Notes under the pieces: generated by a model
Told to the model about the DNA's origin: nothing
Seen by the model: only the letters and a program-made list of their open reading frames with translations
Databases searched by the model: none
Position numbers and translations under genes: made by a program
Assembly: GCF_000729995.1 (NCBI RefSeq)
Contig: NZ_JNFG01000021.1
Span: 52,792-116,791 of the forward strand
Length of the DNA: 64,000 bases
Direction: 5' to 3'
Origin: Caballeronia sordidicola
GTDB taxonomy: Bacteria; Pseudomonadota; Gammaproteobacteria; Burkholderiales; Burkholderiaceae
Part shown: piece by piece, positions 42,684 to 52,526 of the stretch
Layout of the letters: each line of letters starts with the position of its first letter
Numbering within the stretch: the first letter of the stretch is position 1

Positions 42684-45108
42684 CTTGCCATTGCAGCACA
42701 GGAGAAGTCGCACCAGCGGGGATCGCCCACGTTCCGTTGGGCCTGAAATTCCAGCTCGAACCGAAGCTGGCCGCAACGCTCATTTGCGCGGTCGTCAAAC
42801 CATTGGCAGCGGGTATCGCCGTGCCGTTGCCTACGCCCGGAGCGCCACCCGTGGTGTCTGCGTCCCAGAAAACGTTATTCGCGATGGTGCCCGCGTTCGC
42901 CGCCGCAATCCCTCCGTAGAGCGCGCCCGGGGGACCTCCCGCCGCCCGCGTCGATGCAGAGTAGGACTCTTCAATTAATCCGGTGTTGTACCCGACCAGA
43001 CCGCCGGCCCCGGCTTCGGTGCTGATCATTCCGGTTGCGTAAGACTGGTTGATGATGCCGCTCGACGCGTTCAAACCAACGAGGCCGCCTTCCTCGGCGT
43101 GGTTCCCGCCGTTTAGGCGGCCAGTGGCGTACGACTGCAGGATCAGTCCGTTGTTGGTGCCGACAAGGCCGCCAAACGAGCCGTTCCCGCCGACTCCCGC
43201 GCTGCTCCAGGAGCGCTCGATCGTGCCGTCATTCTGACCGGCCACTCCGCCGCCACTGCCCATTCCGAAGCTTCCTACGGTCATCGCCCCGGTGCTGTAC
43301 GAGTTCGTGATCAGCCCAAGGTTGTCGCCCGCAATGAGGCCGATGCGTGCGAATACACTCGAGCCAGATGCATTGACCACGCCCAGGTTGCGCACGACAC
43401 CCGCTGTGCCTACTGTCGAGAATAGACCGATGGCCCCGGCAGTGGAATCCGAATTCGTCGTCGCATAATCAAGACCGCTGATGGTGTGTCCCATGCCGTC
43501 GAACTGGCCGGTAAACGGCGTAGCCGCCGTGCCGCCGATCGGGTTGAAAGCGACTGTCGGATCAGCCTGGATATTGTTGCCAAGAGCGTAAATGCCTGCG
43601 AGGTTCTTCGATACGTTGTTCAGATCGGCGAGCGTGTTCACGAGTTGATAGGCCGTGACCTGCGTCAGCAGTCCGCTAAACGGCGCAGCGCTCCACGCGC
43701 TATTGCTTCGTATCGTGCCGGCTTGCCAGCTACCGTTCATGTCATAAAGCGCAGAAACAATGCCCGTGCTCTTCGACCAGTCGATCGTACCGGCGTTGAT
43801 CACGCTGCCGCCGTTGTCGATTCCGGTAGCATCGGCGCGCAACGTCAGATTGCCGCTTCCAGTATTGGCGACGCTGACATGCTGCCCGACGTTGACCGTG
43901 TGATACGCATTCAGCGCCAGCGACGCCGCGCCCTTCCAGTTCAGGCTGGACGATACGGTCAGGTTGCCGTTGGCGCCACCGGCGCCCGTTGTGGTCACAG
44001 CGACTGAGGTTCCGAGCGACAGGTTTTGCGCGAGTGCGCTGGCCGTCGCCGCGTCGATCGTGAAGGTGGGCGCGCTCAAGTTCCACTGTGCAGCATCGAC
44101 CGTCGCGCCTTGGACATTCAACGTCTTGCCGCTCATGTCGACCGTGCCACCGCTGCCGCTTGCATTCGCTGCATCGATGGTTCCCTGGGCGTTGACGGTG
44201 CCGGTGTTCGCGACCAGCCAGACATGACCGTCGCGCGTGGCTGTGCCCGTCGCGCGCATCACGCTGTTCTTTCCGGCAAGCGCGTACACGTTGCCGTCGG
44301 CAGCTTGCAGGTTGATCTGCGCCGCCCGAATCGTGCCTGAGTTGAGCACCTGCCCAGCACTGCCGGCTTGCACGAACACCTGCGGTCCCGAAGACGAATC
44401 CTGCAGCAGGACCTGGCTGCCGGCCGCGAGCTCGGCGGTCCCGTTGGCTGCCGCCACCGTGCCCTGGTTCGAGACGGTCGTGCGCGAGATCAGGAACACA
44501 TCGCCGCCGGTAGAGCTGATCGCGCCGAGATTGACGACGGTGCCCTGACCATTGCCGCTGAACGTGAGCGATCCGCCGTTCATGAAAGCGCTGTTGGATA
44601 CGCCGAGCGTCGACGCCACAAAGCGGCCACCGGTTGTGATGACGCCGGTCGGTCCCACCAGCACGCCCTGCGGATTGATCAGGTACACGCTGCCGGTCCC
44701 GCTCAGCAGTCCGTTAATCGATGAAAGACTGTTGCCGGTGACAACGTTCAGCGTCGCGCCCGAGCCATTGTTGATCGTGACGTGTTGCCCTGCACCAATC
44801 GAAAAGGAATTCCAGTCGATCACACCGCGCGCGCTTGTCTGCGAGATGCTGAGGCCGGAACTGACAGTCGAGATCTTGCCGCTGCCTGCAACGTACTGGC
44901 CGCCTTGCGGAAGCACGCCAGCCGCTTGCGTTGATGGCAACCAGACAGAGGTCGCGATGGATACAAACAGTGTGACAACGGGACGCCGGTGCATAAAGTG
45001 GATTTGCAAACCATGCACTCGTTTTTTGCGACAAAGTAGAACGCGATGTAGAGAGGGAAAATTGCGGATCTGCAGGACTAAGGCCATTCGATATCCGAGT
45101 CGCGACAT
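42673..45108 (-). CDS. TpsA-type secreted exoprotein with filamentous-haemagglutinin (TPS) domain and GLUG-like repeats
   Basis: Start taken at 45108, where GGAGAG lies five bases before ATG (frame open to 45195; another ATG at 44994 would give a shorter signal peptide). After a long signal (ends PSTQAAG), the TPS domain starts (TVSSGLSISQTSARGVIDWNSFSIGAGQHVTINN; NPQGVLVGPTGVI). A beta-helix follows, then several GLUG-type repeats (AIGLFSTVGTAGVVRNLGV, GGGVAGQNDGTIERSW, GGLVGTNNGLILQSYATGRL, GGLVGLNASSGIINQSYATG). About 810 residues, short for a TpsA. Secreted by the adjacent TpsB. Confidence 0.9.
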   Translation of the reverse strand: MSRLGYRMALVLQIRNFPSLHRVLLCRKKRVHGLQIHFMHRRPVVTLFVSIATSVWLPSTQAAGVLPQGGQYVAGSGKISTVSSGLSISQTSARGVIDWNSFSIGAGQHVTINNGSGATLNVVTGNSLSSINGLLSGTGSVYLINPQGVLVGPTGVITTGGRFVASTLGVSNSAFMNGGSLTFSGNGQGTVVNLGAISSTGGDVFLISRTTVSNQGTVAAANGTAELAAGSQVLLQDSSSGPQVFVQAGSAGQVLNSGTIRAAQINLQAADGNVYALAGKNSVMRATGTATRDGHVWLVANTGTVNAQGTIDAANASGSGGTVDMSGKTLNVQGATVDAAQWNLSAPTFTIDAATASALAQNLSLGTSVAVTTTGAGGANGNLTVSSSLNWKGAASLALNAYHTVNVGQHVSVANTGSGNLTLRADATGIDNGGSVINAGTIDWSKSTGIVSALYDMNGSWQAGTIRSNSAWSAAPFSGLLTQVTAYQLVNTLADLNNVSKNLAGIYALGNNIQADPTVAFNPIGGTAATPFTGQFDGMGHTISGLDYATTNSDSTAGAIGLFSTVGTAGVVRNLGVVNASGSSVFARIGLIAGDNLGLITNSYSTGAMTVGSFGMGSGGGVAGQNDGTIERSWSSAGVGGNGSFGGLVGTNNGLILQSYATGRLNGGNHAEEGGLVGLNASSGIINQSYATGMISTEAGAGGLVGYNTGLIEESYSASTRAAGGPPGALYGGIAAANAGTIANNVFWDADTTGGAPGVGNGTAIPAANGLTTAQMSVAASFGSSWNFRPNGTWAIPAGATSPVLQWQVEH

Positions 45109-46213
45109 GTCTCTCTCCAGGGCACAACGATTGCGTCGGTCACGGGACTGCCCGGTATCCAAAATACCGACACTTCCGGTCGACATATCAGGCATTTAAT
45201 GCCGGGAAAATATTCAGCGATGGAATGTGGTGAAGCAATATCCACCAGCACCGATCCAGTATAAAAGCCTTGCCACGAAATTAAGCAGAATATATCTGGG
45301 GTTCAATGAACGTTGAGTGGTCTGCCGCACTGTTGTCCCGCCAATACTTGTAGAAACAAATTTGAGCCGTTGAATCACTTGCGACGGTGAAAAAATAAGA
45401 GATTGCGAAGCGCCCTTCGCGCACCGACAATAAGATGTTAGCCAGCCGGCGCCCTCTCCCTTATCGATCATTCACCCGAAGATTGGTCGCTCACGCGTCG
45501 GCAACTGCTCGCACACATTGGCGGGCGAGCCCGAGCGTGGGTGACCGAAGCAACGCCTGCCTAGGCGGCAACATGCGCGGCTGAAGCGAAGACTTGAGCG
45601 ACTTCAGTGAGGAGTCGGTCGGTTGCCCTGACGCCGACTCCCGGTATGCTGCCAGGACCGGCCAAAGTAGGTGCGCACGCACCTGGCGTTCAACCGAGAA
45701 AACGCGGAGCCAAGCCGCCGTCAATCGGCTACCCCGGCAGACGCTCGCGAGAGCGCCCATCCAAGACCACCGGAAACGCCGATAACCAACCCAACCGATT
45801 GAGTGTCCGCGCGTCACATCCCATTGAAATGAACAGACACCCTGCAAGTCGATGCAATCGCTGCTCTGGCGGCGCGTTCGATCAGTTGGCCGCTTTGCCC
45901 TACAAGCGGCCCGAGCTGCGACGCCTTGTCCAAGGTCCGGAGTGGGTCGCGTGCTGCCGAACGCCGGCTCGGCAGCTTCAGGCGGCGTATGCCGATTGCA
46001 TCGGGCAGCACCCGGGCCGCTTTCGGCCGTTCGACATCAGAGCCTGGATCGCTGACAATCCCCATGGGAATTATTCGCGCATTCAACGAATGGGAAAAGC
46101 TGCAGAGCTATTTCGTCGTGTCGTACGGCCAACAATGGAGCGTGAAGGTCCGCGCGGTATGTTAAGCCGCTAGCCGTGGCGGGCCCGAAAACCTCTCTTA
46201 GCCAAGGAAATCC
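45109..46213. other. Long intergenic region, no supported gene
   Basis: About 1.1 kb between TpsA and the cupin gene. Several overlapping open frames exist on both strands (for example 45607-46173 on the plus strand) but none has family features or codon-position support beyond the local GC bias. An inverted word GGTGCGCACGCACC (about 45669-45682) is present. Presumably contains promoters of TpsA and possibly decayed DNA. Confidence 0.45.
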
Positions 46214-46690
46214 ATGAGTAACCCGCCAAATCTTCTGAAGGCTGACGACATTTCCCAAATGGAAGGTAAGTCCAGACCGCATCTCCTGAATCCGGCCGCG
46301 ATTCGTTTCGCGAAATCGCTTGGAGCAGCCACCGGCCTCAGCAACCTTGGCTTTCATCTGATGACCGTGATGCCGGGCCGTGAGTATGCGGAATACCACC
46401 GTCACTTGTACGAGGAGCAATGTTTTTACATTCTCTCAGGCCGTGGCGAAGCAATTATTGAAGAGATGCGTTACGTCATTGGTGGCGGGGATTTTCTCGG
46501 ATTCCCCAAAAATGGTGCGGCCCACACGATAGTAAATACGGGTGATGAGCCATTGGTCATGCTTTCCGCGAGAACAAATCTGGAGCAGGATGTTTGCGAT
46601 TACCCGAGAAAGAAAAAGCGTCTATATATGAACGGCACTGAGGAAGCGCTCGTCGATTTTGACGATGTTAAGTTTGAAGGTCCAGCTTAG
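46214..46690 (+). CDS. Cupin-domain protein
   Basis: 158 residues with one cupin barrel: GREYAEYHRHLYEEQCFYILSGRGEAIIEEMRYVIGGGDFLGFPKNGAAHTIVNTGDEPLVML (motif 1 with H, E-like ligands; motif 2 AAHTIVN). Acidic tail. Good AAGGAAATCC ribosome site. Followed by a small gene. Substrate unknown. Confidence 0.86.
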   Translation: MSNPPNLLKADDISQMEGKSRPHLLNPAAIRFAKSLGAATGLSNLGFHLMTVMPGREYAEYHRHLYEEQCFYILSGRGEAIIEEMRYVIGGGDFLGFPKNGAAHTIVNTGDEPLVMLSARTNLEQDVCDYPRKKKRLYMNGTEEALVDFDDVKFEGPA

Positions 46691-46701
46691 GCCGGTGCGA
46701 A

Positions 46702-46914
46702 GTGGAGTTGCATAAGCTTCGTTTGGATCGCATGCTGCAGCGGTGGATTGACCAGGACGCTGCAGCGCGCTATATATCGCCTGATTGGGCAGCAAAGCCG
46801 CGCGAAATGGCCCGTGATCCATTTCACCCCGGGGCTCAGCAATATCGTCGTTGGGCTGAACTCGTCAGCCAGCAAATCGTGGATTTACTGGTTAAGGAGC
46901 GCGTTTTCAAATAG
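46702..46914 (+). CDS. Small hypothetical protein, 70 residues
   Basis: GTG-started, 12 bases after the cupin gene. Highly helical, charged (MELHKLRLDRMLQRWIDQDAA ... WAELVSQQIVDLLVKERVFK), plausible as a real small protein. No family recognised; could be a chance frame. Confidence 0.45.
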   Translation: MELHKLRLDRMLQRWIDQDAAARYISPDWAAKPREMARDPFHPGAQQYRRWAELVSQQIVDLLVKERVFK

Positions 46915-47093
46915 ACCGCCAATCATAGAGATTGTTGAGACTAATCTACCGGGCGAGTGGTCAATATGGGCCGACTGCAGCCGGTCATGAGGAGTCGCTC
47001 GTCGTACCCGGCAATCGAACGTTCCAGGAACCGCTTCTCCCGGGAAAACTGCCGAGTAGTGCGAGGCTCATCGAAAACTCAAAGGAACCCACG

Positions 47094-47921
47094 GTGGCGT
47101 TACCCAGTATTTGCGCATCGGCTCCACGTTTCTGGCGAGATGCCGCGCTACCGTTCATCGAAGCCAGAGCGATCGATGACGGCCGCGAGATCTGCTATGC
47201 GCGGCACGCTCACGAGACGTTCTCGATCGGCGCAGTGACGGGCGGCGAGAGTATCTATGAGAATGGCCGTGTGCGTCAGCGAGTGGGACGGGGCACCGTA
47301 GTGCTGATGAATCCGCAAGACGTGCACGCGTGCAATCCGCTCGGCGACGAGCCGTGGTCCTATCGGATGTTGCATGTCGACACTGAATGGCTAACTTCGC
47401 TCCAGCACGAGCTCGGTTTTAGCGAAGGGCATGGCTTCCGGGCTTTCTCGACAGCAGCCAACTGGCAGCCCGAACTCTATGCTGGCCTTAACCGGCTCTA
47501 TACGACGCTCACTGACGAGCTCGCCGACACGTTGCAAAAACACAGCTCCGTTATCGAGTTTTTTGACGATGCTCACCGTTGGCTGAATCGCGCGCCCACG
47601 CAGGCACGGGATACGAACCACAAGCTCGGACGAGCAGCGGAATTTATTCGCGAGCACCGCACGCGTTCGCTGTCGCTCGACGAAATTTGCGCGGCAGCGC
47701 AGTTGTCGGCGTCATATTTGATTCGCGCGTTCAAGGCGCGCTATGGCATGACCCCACACGCGTACCTGATCAATTGCCGCATCGAATTTAGTCGCGTCCA
47801 GTTGAAGCGCGGCCGTCCGATCGCCGAAGTCGCGGCCGATGCCGGATTCGCCGACCAGGCGCATCTGCATCGTGCATTCCGGCACCTGGTCGCGGCAACA
47901 CCGGGCCAGTATCGCGGTTGA
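47094..47921 (+). CDS. AraC-family transcriptional regulator
   Basis: 275 residues from the GTG at 47094 with AAAGGAAC upstream. N-terminal AraC-type cupin (RHAHETFSIGAVTGGESIYENG, GTVVLMNPQDVHACNP) and a C-terminal pair of HTH motifs (LSLDEICAAAQLSASYLIRAFKARYGMTPHAYLINCRI, AEVAADAGFADQAHLHRAFRHLVAATPGQYRG). Convergent with a LysE exporter. The ligand probably is an amine or amino acid, as in similar LysE-linked regulators; that is inference. Confidence 0.9.
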   Translation: MALPSICASAPRFWRDAALPFIEARAIDDGREICYARHAHETFSIGAVTGGESIYENGRVRQRVGRGTVVLMNPQDVHACNPLGDEPWSYRMLHVDTEWLTSLQHELGFSEGHGFRAFSTAANWQPELYAGLNRLYTTLTDELADTLQKHSSVIEFFDDAHRWLNRAPTQARDTNHKLGRAAEFIREHRTRSLSLDEICAAAQLSASYLIRAFKARYGMTPHAYLINCRIEFSRVQLKRGRPIAEVAADAGFADQAHLHRAFRHLVAATPGQYRG

Positions 47922-47944
47922 TCCACGAAGTTGTTCGCTGGCCG

Positions 47945-48532
47945 CTAACCTTTTAGCAGGTAGATCGCGCTGCCGCCGAGCAGCATCGCCATGGAGCGAT
48001 TGAAAAGCCGCACGCGCGACGGCTCGTGCAAATGCTGGCGCAGCAACGTTCCGGCCACCGCCCAGCAAGAAAGCGACGCATAGCAAATCACGAAATATAG
48101 CGCCGTAAAGCGCCACACCAGGAGGCTATCGCCGTTCGCTGCGTACGCACCCATCCCGGCTATGGACGCAAGCCATGCTTTCGGGTTGAGCCATTGCATC
48201 ACTGCGCCCGACCATAGCGATGGTCTGTCATCGCTATGGTCGGTGGTGAGCGTACCGTCGTCGCGGGCGAGCTGCCAAGCCATGTATAACAAGAACGCGA
48301 CGCCCGCCCACTGAATGACTAGCGTCAGTTGCGGCCAGCGCGCAAGGATCTGGTGCAGACCAAGGCCGACCAGCAGGAGCAGTAGTGTGAAGCCAACGGT
48401 CGCGCTGGTCACATGCCGCATCGCGGCACCGGGTCCACGGCGCACCCCGGTGCTTAGCGCAACAATGTTGACCGGGCCCGGGGTAATTGAACAGACAAGC
48501 GCAAACGCGGACATCGATAAGAGCTGATTCAT
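47945..48532 (-). CDS. LysE-family amino-acid exporter
   Basis: 195 residues from the ATG at 48532. Six helices; N-terminal MNQLLSMSAFALVCSITPGPVNIVALSTGVRRGPGAAMRHVTSATVGF with the ITPGPVN family motif, and MQWLNPKAWLASIAGMGAY in the middle. The long frame extending to 48862 lacks membrane character. The 3' end faces the AraC gene. Exports amino acids or similar metabolites. Confidence 0.9.
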   Translation of the reverse strand: MNQLLSMSAFALVCSITPGPVNIVALSTGVRRGPGAAMRHVTSATVGFTLLLLLVGLGLHQILARWPQLTLVIQWAGVAFLLYMAWQLARDDGTLTTDHSDDRPSLWSGAVMQWLNPKAWLASIAGMGAYAANGDSLLVWRFTALYFVICYASLSCWAVAGTLLRQHLHEPSRVRLFNRSMAMLLGGSAIYLLKG

Positions 48533-48902
48533 GTGGCTTTCGGAAGTCGGAAGTGAACGACAACCCGAAGGTACGCAATCAGCAAATGGGCGTATTGAAT
48601 AAAAACACCCTACGCGGCCAAACTTGCCACGTACGGTATCGTCAATCGACGCCTTTGGCGCAGGCCTATTCGTCGAATCGAATGTAGGGGGAAGGGCAAA
48701 CGAACGACTGCTTTGGGCCACGCCAAGTGTCTCTTCAGGGTCGAACTGAGCCGGACGCGGCTGGAACGGCATCAGGCTCGCTCGTCGGGCCGGGCTCGCC
48801 AATCCCGGCCATTCGAGAGCCGCCGCCAATTCGGCTGTAAGCGCACAGGGCTCGGGGGACATGCCGCGCGTGGGCTGCGTCGGCGACTCTTACCAACATT
48901 TC
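48533..48902. other. Intergenic stretch, nothing recognised
   Basis: Open on the minus strand (in frame with the LysE gene) but without protein-like character; probably the LysE promoter region and the 3' flank of the amidohydrolase gene. Confidence 0.45.
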
Positions 48903-49814
48903 TCACGCTATCTTGTAGATCCCGGCAGCCGTGTCGTGTAGCACCTGGCGCTTTTCCGACGCGCTGAAGTCCGCTATCACCTCGAGATACGCACCATAGA
49001 GATGTTGAAAGCTGCAGGCGAGCTTGCAGATCGGCATGTGACTCGCGAACATACTGCGCGCAGGGCCAAAAATCTCGATGGCCTGTAGGATCCACGGGCG
49101 GACCTGGGCGATCGTCCAGTGGATACCGAAGATGCATTCCAGTCCGAAGATCTTGATCGCGACGTTGAGGCACTTGCCAAGGGCTGCGAGTTCGCGCTTC
49201 CACGTTGTCTGGCCTGCTCTCGTCAGGTCGACGGGCCAGCCCATTACGGGCAGGACAAACTGGATATCCGGATACGCGGCGGCCACCGATGCGAACTCGC
49301 GCAGTTGGGGCGCGAATATCTCGATCTCGCAGATCAACCCGCGACCGCGAAGCAAGTCAATCCCTCGGCGCCAAGCGAGATCGGACAGAAGATCGGGCCG
49401 TTGCGCGTAACGCAACAACGGATTCTCCGGATGCCAGCCCATATGCTGACGCACGCACCGGACGCCTTGAATCGAAGCATAAGCATCCAGCGTACTGTTC
49501 AAATCGGGACTGCGAAAATCGACCAGAGCAATCATGCCAGCGGGGCGGGTGGTCGCCTGCATCAACTCATCCGCCCATCGCACTTCGCCGACCGGATTGT
49601 CTGAAATGAACTCCGCCCAAACCGTCCCGACGACGTTCAACCCCTGGGTGTCGCGCGCATAGTCTTCGGGAAGATACACGCTGGGCAACGCGCTGTAATC
49701 GCCTACGAGCTGCTCGAACCCTGCGCTGCGCTGTGCGAACACAGGGTAGTGCAAACGTCGAGCGTCGTAGAAATGCTGGTGGCAATCAATAATGGGGAGT
49801 CCGTCGCCGTTCAT
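48903..49814 (-). CDS. Amidohydrolase-family (2-pyrone-4,6-dicarboxylate lactonase-like) hydrolase
   Basis: 303 residues from ATG 49814. TIM-barrel amidohydrolase 2: IIDCHQHFYDARRLHYPVF (HxH metal site), VRCVRQHMGWHPENPLL, PDIQFVLPVMGWPVDL, ARSMFASHMPICKL. Probable lactonase or decarboxylase acting on a cyclic or aromatic acid. The substrate-defining context (no ring-cleavage genes) is missing. Frame open to 49856 but that start has no ribosome site. Confidence 0.86.
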   Translation of the reverse strand: MNGDGLPIIDCHQHFYDARRLHYPVFAQRSAGFEQLVGDYSALPSVYLPEDYARDTQGLNVVGTVWAEFISDNPVGEVRWADELMQATTRPAGMIALVDFRSPDLNSTLDAYASIQGVRCVRQHMGWHPENPLLRYAQRPDLLSDLAWRRGIDLLRGRGLICEIEIFAPQLREFASVAAAYPDIQFVLPVMGWPVDLTRAGQTTWKRELAALGKCLNVAIKIFGLECIFGIHWTIAQVRPWILQAIEIFGPARSMFASHMPICKLACSFQHLYGAYLEVIADFSASEKRQVLHDTAAGIYKIA

Positions 49815-50101
49815 GACTCGTGTTCCATGTTGAGAAGGGTTGCGCTTGCATCGCACCTACCGCCGCTCTTGCCTCACGAGGCTAGCACATTCGTCGATGC
49901 GCCCAGCAACACGCCGATCAGCGTCCGCAAACTCGCGTGGGCCCGTTGCGTGGCGGGTAATGCATGACTGCGATCGCAGCGTTCTGAAAAAAACTGCGAA
50001 GTCGTGTCTTGCGCATGTCGATTTCTCCCACGATCATTCGTCGTAGTCACTGGAGGCGCATTTGCCTCCGAACACTATCGTCTTCAAAGGAGAAACCCAA
50101 A

Positions 50102-50530
50102 ATGCGCGTAATGGTCATGGTCAAGGCAACCCCCGAATCCGAAGCCGGGCAAATGCCAAGCATGGAACTCATCGCGGCGATGGGCAAATATAACCAGGAA
50201 CTGGTGACAGCTGGGATCATGCAAGGCGGCGACGGGCTGAAGCCGAGTTCGGCGGGCGCACGCGTGAGGTTTTCAGGGAAGGACCGAACCGTCGTTGACG
50301 GCCCGTTTGCAGAGACCAAGGAATTGATCGCCGGGTACTGGCTCTGGCAAGTTCAATCGATGGACGAAGCGATTGAATGGGTAAAGCGCTGCCCGAATCC
50401 GATGGTGAGTGATTCAGAGATCGAAATTCGGCCTTTCTTTGAGCCTGCGGACTTTGGTGAGGCCTTCACACCTGAGCTTCAAGACGAGGAAAAGCGTCTA
50501 CGGCAGCAGATTGACGGGCAGATGAAGTGA
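50102..50530 (+). CDS. YCII/DGPF-domain protein
   Basis: 142 residues from the ATG at 50102 behind AAGGAGAAACC. Carries V(D)GPFAETKELIAGYWLWQVQSMDEAIEWVKRCP, the DGPF signature. Upstream relatives are usually linked to an ECF sigma factor; the sigma factor here is next to another DGPF gene at 59829. Function unknown; ferredoxin-like fold. Confidence 0.88.
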   Translation: MRVMVMVKATPESEAGQMPSMELIAAMGKYNQELVTAGIMQGGDGLKPSSAGARVRFSGKDRTVVDGPFAETKELIAGYWLWQVQSMDEAIEWVKRCPNPMVSDSEIEIRPFFEPADFGEAFTPELQDEEKRLRQQIDGQMK

Positions 50531-50682
50531 TAATTTTCACCGCATTGGTCTGCGCGGGGTACGCGGACGCAGACCAAACCCGGCTGTCTGAGACTTGAGG
50601 CAGGGTTCCTGGCGCCATGCAGATATCGCGTCAAAAATTCGTTTGCCCACACTGGGTGCATTGCCAGCCATAAGAGCCCCGC

Positions 50683-51306
50683 ATGCTGAAAATTCTTGGA
50701 AAAGCATCGTCCATCAACGTCCGCAAAGTGCTGTGGGCATGTGCCGAGCTGCACATTCCCTTCGAGCGGGAGGACTGGGGCACGGGATTCAGACAAACCG
50801 ATACCCCCGAATTTCTATCGTTGAATCCCAATGGTCTTGTACCCGTCATCAAGGACGGTGATTTTGTGCTTTGGGAGTCAAACTCGATCATCCGCTATCT
50901 GGCTTCGCGCTATGCTGGCGAAACGCTTTATCCCACCGACCCCGTGAAGCGGGCAAGAATCGATCAGTGGATGGACTGGCAGGCAACGGATTTGAATCGG
51001 TCCTGGAGCTATGCATTTCTCGGCCTCGTCAGGAAATCGCGCGCGCATCAGGCGCCGGACGAGATTTCCACGTCGCTCGCGGGCTGGGCTCGGCACATGA
51101 GCATCCTGGAAAGTCAACTTAATGCGACGGGCGCGTTTGTCGCCGGAGAGCATTTCAGCCTCGCCGACATTCCTATCGGGTTGTCCGTGAACCGCTGGTT
51201 CAGCACTCCGTTTGAGCATCCCCGTTTTGCCGCCGTTGCCGACTATTTCGACCGCCTTGCTGATCGCACCGGCTTTGCAGCGTACTGCAAGAACGGAACG
51301 CCGTAA
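50683..51306 (+). CDS. Glutathione S-transferase family protein
   Basis: 207 residues: thioredoxin-like N-domain (MLKILGKASSINVRKVLWACAELHIPFERED ... NPNGLVPVIKDGDFVLWESNSIIRYLASRY) and an all-helical C-domain (ISTSLAGWARHMSILESQLNATGAFVAGEHFSLADIPIGLSVNRW). Catalytic Ser region SSIN. Substrate unknown. Confidence 0.92.
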   Translation: MLKILGKASSINVRKVLWACAELHIPFEREDWGTGFRQTDTPEFLSLNPNGLVPVIKDGDFVLWESNSIIRYLASRYAGETLYPTDPVKRARIDQWMDWQATDLNRSWSYAFLGLVRKSRAHQAPDEISTSLAGWARHMSILESQLNATGAFVAGEHFSLADIPIGLSVNRWFSTPFEHPRFAAVADYFDRLADRTGFAAYCKNGTP

Positions 51307-51592
51307 TCGTCGTCTGGCCCCGTCGCTGTGTTTCTGGCCGAGAGCCGTTCGGTGGAGGGCCCGCTTTGGACGGTTCAACCAGCTACCGCGAGTCGATCTG
51401 AGCCGACCGCGTCAGGCAGAGACCAGCGAGTTTGAGTCGTTCCGGACCGCCTCTGCGTCATCTCCTGTTTCCTCCAAGGCCACTCGCGTCCATATCAGAA
51501 ACGCCGTCTGGATATCCAGCAAGAACGGCTAGGCGCAACGTGCCAATCATGGGCGACCATATCGTAAATCGCACGATCCAGACATCCAGACC

Positions 51593-52465
51593 ATGCAAGC
51601 TCACGCCGACGCCACACGCGTTTACTCGAAGCGCTTCGAAATCGTACTCGCTTACATTGATACGAACCTCGAGGGCGACCTGTCGGTGGACGCGCTGAGC
51701 TGCATCGCAAACTTTTCGAAATTCCATTTTCATCGCCAGTTTGCCGCCTACGTGGGGATACCAGTCGCACGCTACGTGCAACTGATGCGCCTGCGCCGAG
51801 CGGCCCATCGCCTGGCCTCGCGCGAGTCCTGCTCGGTGCTCGATGCCGCACTCGACGCGGACTTCGACAGCCCCGAAGCCTTCAGTCGCGCGTTCAAGCG
51901 TGCGTTTGGCGCCGCGCCGAGCTCGTTCCGGCAGCGTCCGAACTGGCAAATCTGGAGTGCGACCTTTGTTGTCCCCTACCTCTCAAGGAAACTGGCCATG
52001 CAAGTGCAAATTGTCGATTTTTCTGCAACGCGTGTCGCCGCGCTTGAGCACTGTGGGCAGATTGGACTCGTCAACGAGAGCGTGCGTAAGTTCATTGACT
52101 GGCGCAAGCAAAGTGGACAATCTCCGCTGCCATCGAGCAGGACTTTCGGTATCCCGCGCAGCAACCCGGATACGACACCGGCGGATGGATTCCGCTTCGA
52201 CATTTGCGGAGAGATTGACGAACCGGTCGCGCCGAATGACTACGGTGTTCGCGAACTCGTCATTCCAGGCGGTCGATGTGCGGTGGTCCGGCATGCGGGA
52301 TCAACCGACCACATTGGCGAGACAATCTATCCGATCTATCGCGACTGGCTTCCTGCAAGCGGAGAAGAACTGCGGGACCAGCCATTGTTTTTCCACTACC
52401 TAAGCGTCTATCCGGACACTCCGCAGGACCAGTGGCAGACCGACATCTACATTCCCCTGGTGTGA
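51593..52465 (+). CDS. AraC-family regulator with GyrI-like effector domain (Rob-like)
   Basis: 290 residues. The two HTH motifs come first (LSVDALSCIANFSKFHFHRQFAAYVGIPVARYVQLMRL; AALDADFDSPEAFSRAFKRAFGAAPSSFRQRP), then a GyrI/AraC effector domain (DFSATRVAALEHCGQIGLVNESVRKFIDW ... DFGVRELVIPGGRCAVVRHAGSTDHI-like). Such domains bind drugs or lipids. Followed by an alpha/beta hydrolase on the same strand, possibly its target. Confidence 0.9.
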   Translation: MQAHADATRVYSKRFEIVLAYIDTNLEGDLSVDALSCIANFSKFHFHRQFAAYVGIPVARYVQLMRLRRAAHRLASRESCSVLDAALDADFDSPEAFSRAFKRAFGAAPSSFRQRPNWQIWSATFVVPYLSRKLAMQVQIVDFSATRVAALEHCGQIGLVNESVRKFIDWRKQSGQSPLPSSRTFGIPRSNPDTTPADGFRFDICGEIDEPVAPNDYGVRELVIPGGRCAVVRHAGSTDHIGETIYPIYRDWLPASGEELRDQPLFFHYLSVYPDTPQDQWQTDIYIPLV

Positions 52466-52526
52466 GGAGCAATGTCTGCTGCGAACGTTGCGTTCGCGAC
52501 CCCTCAATCGGAAGCCGGAGGTACCT

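Noticed and set aside
45607..46173. Possible 188-residue protein between TpsA and the cupin gene
   Set aside because: No recognisable domain, overlapping frames on all strands in a GC-rich region, and no ribosome site.
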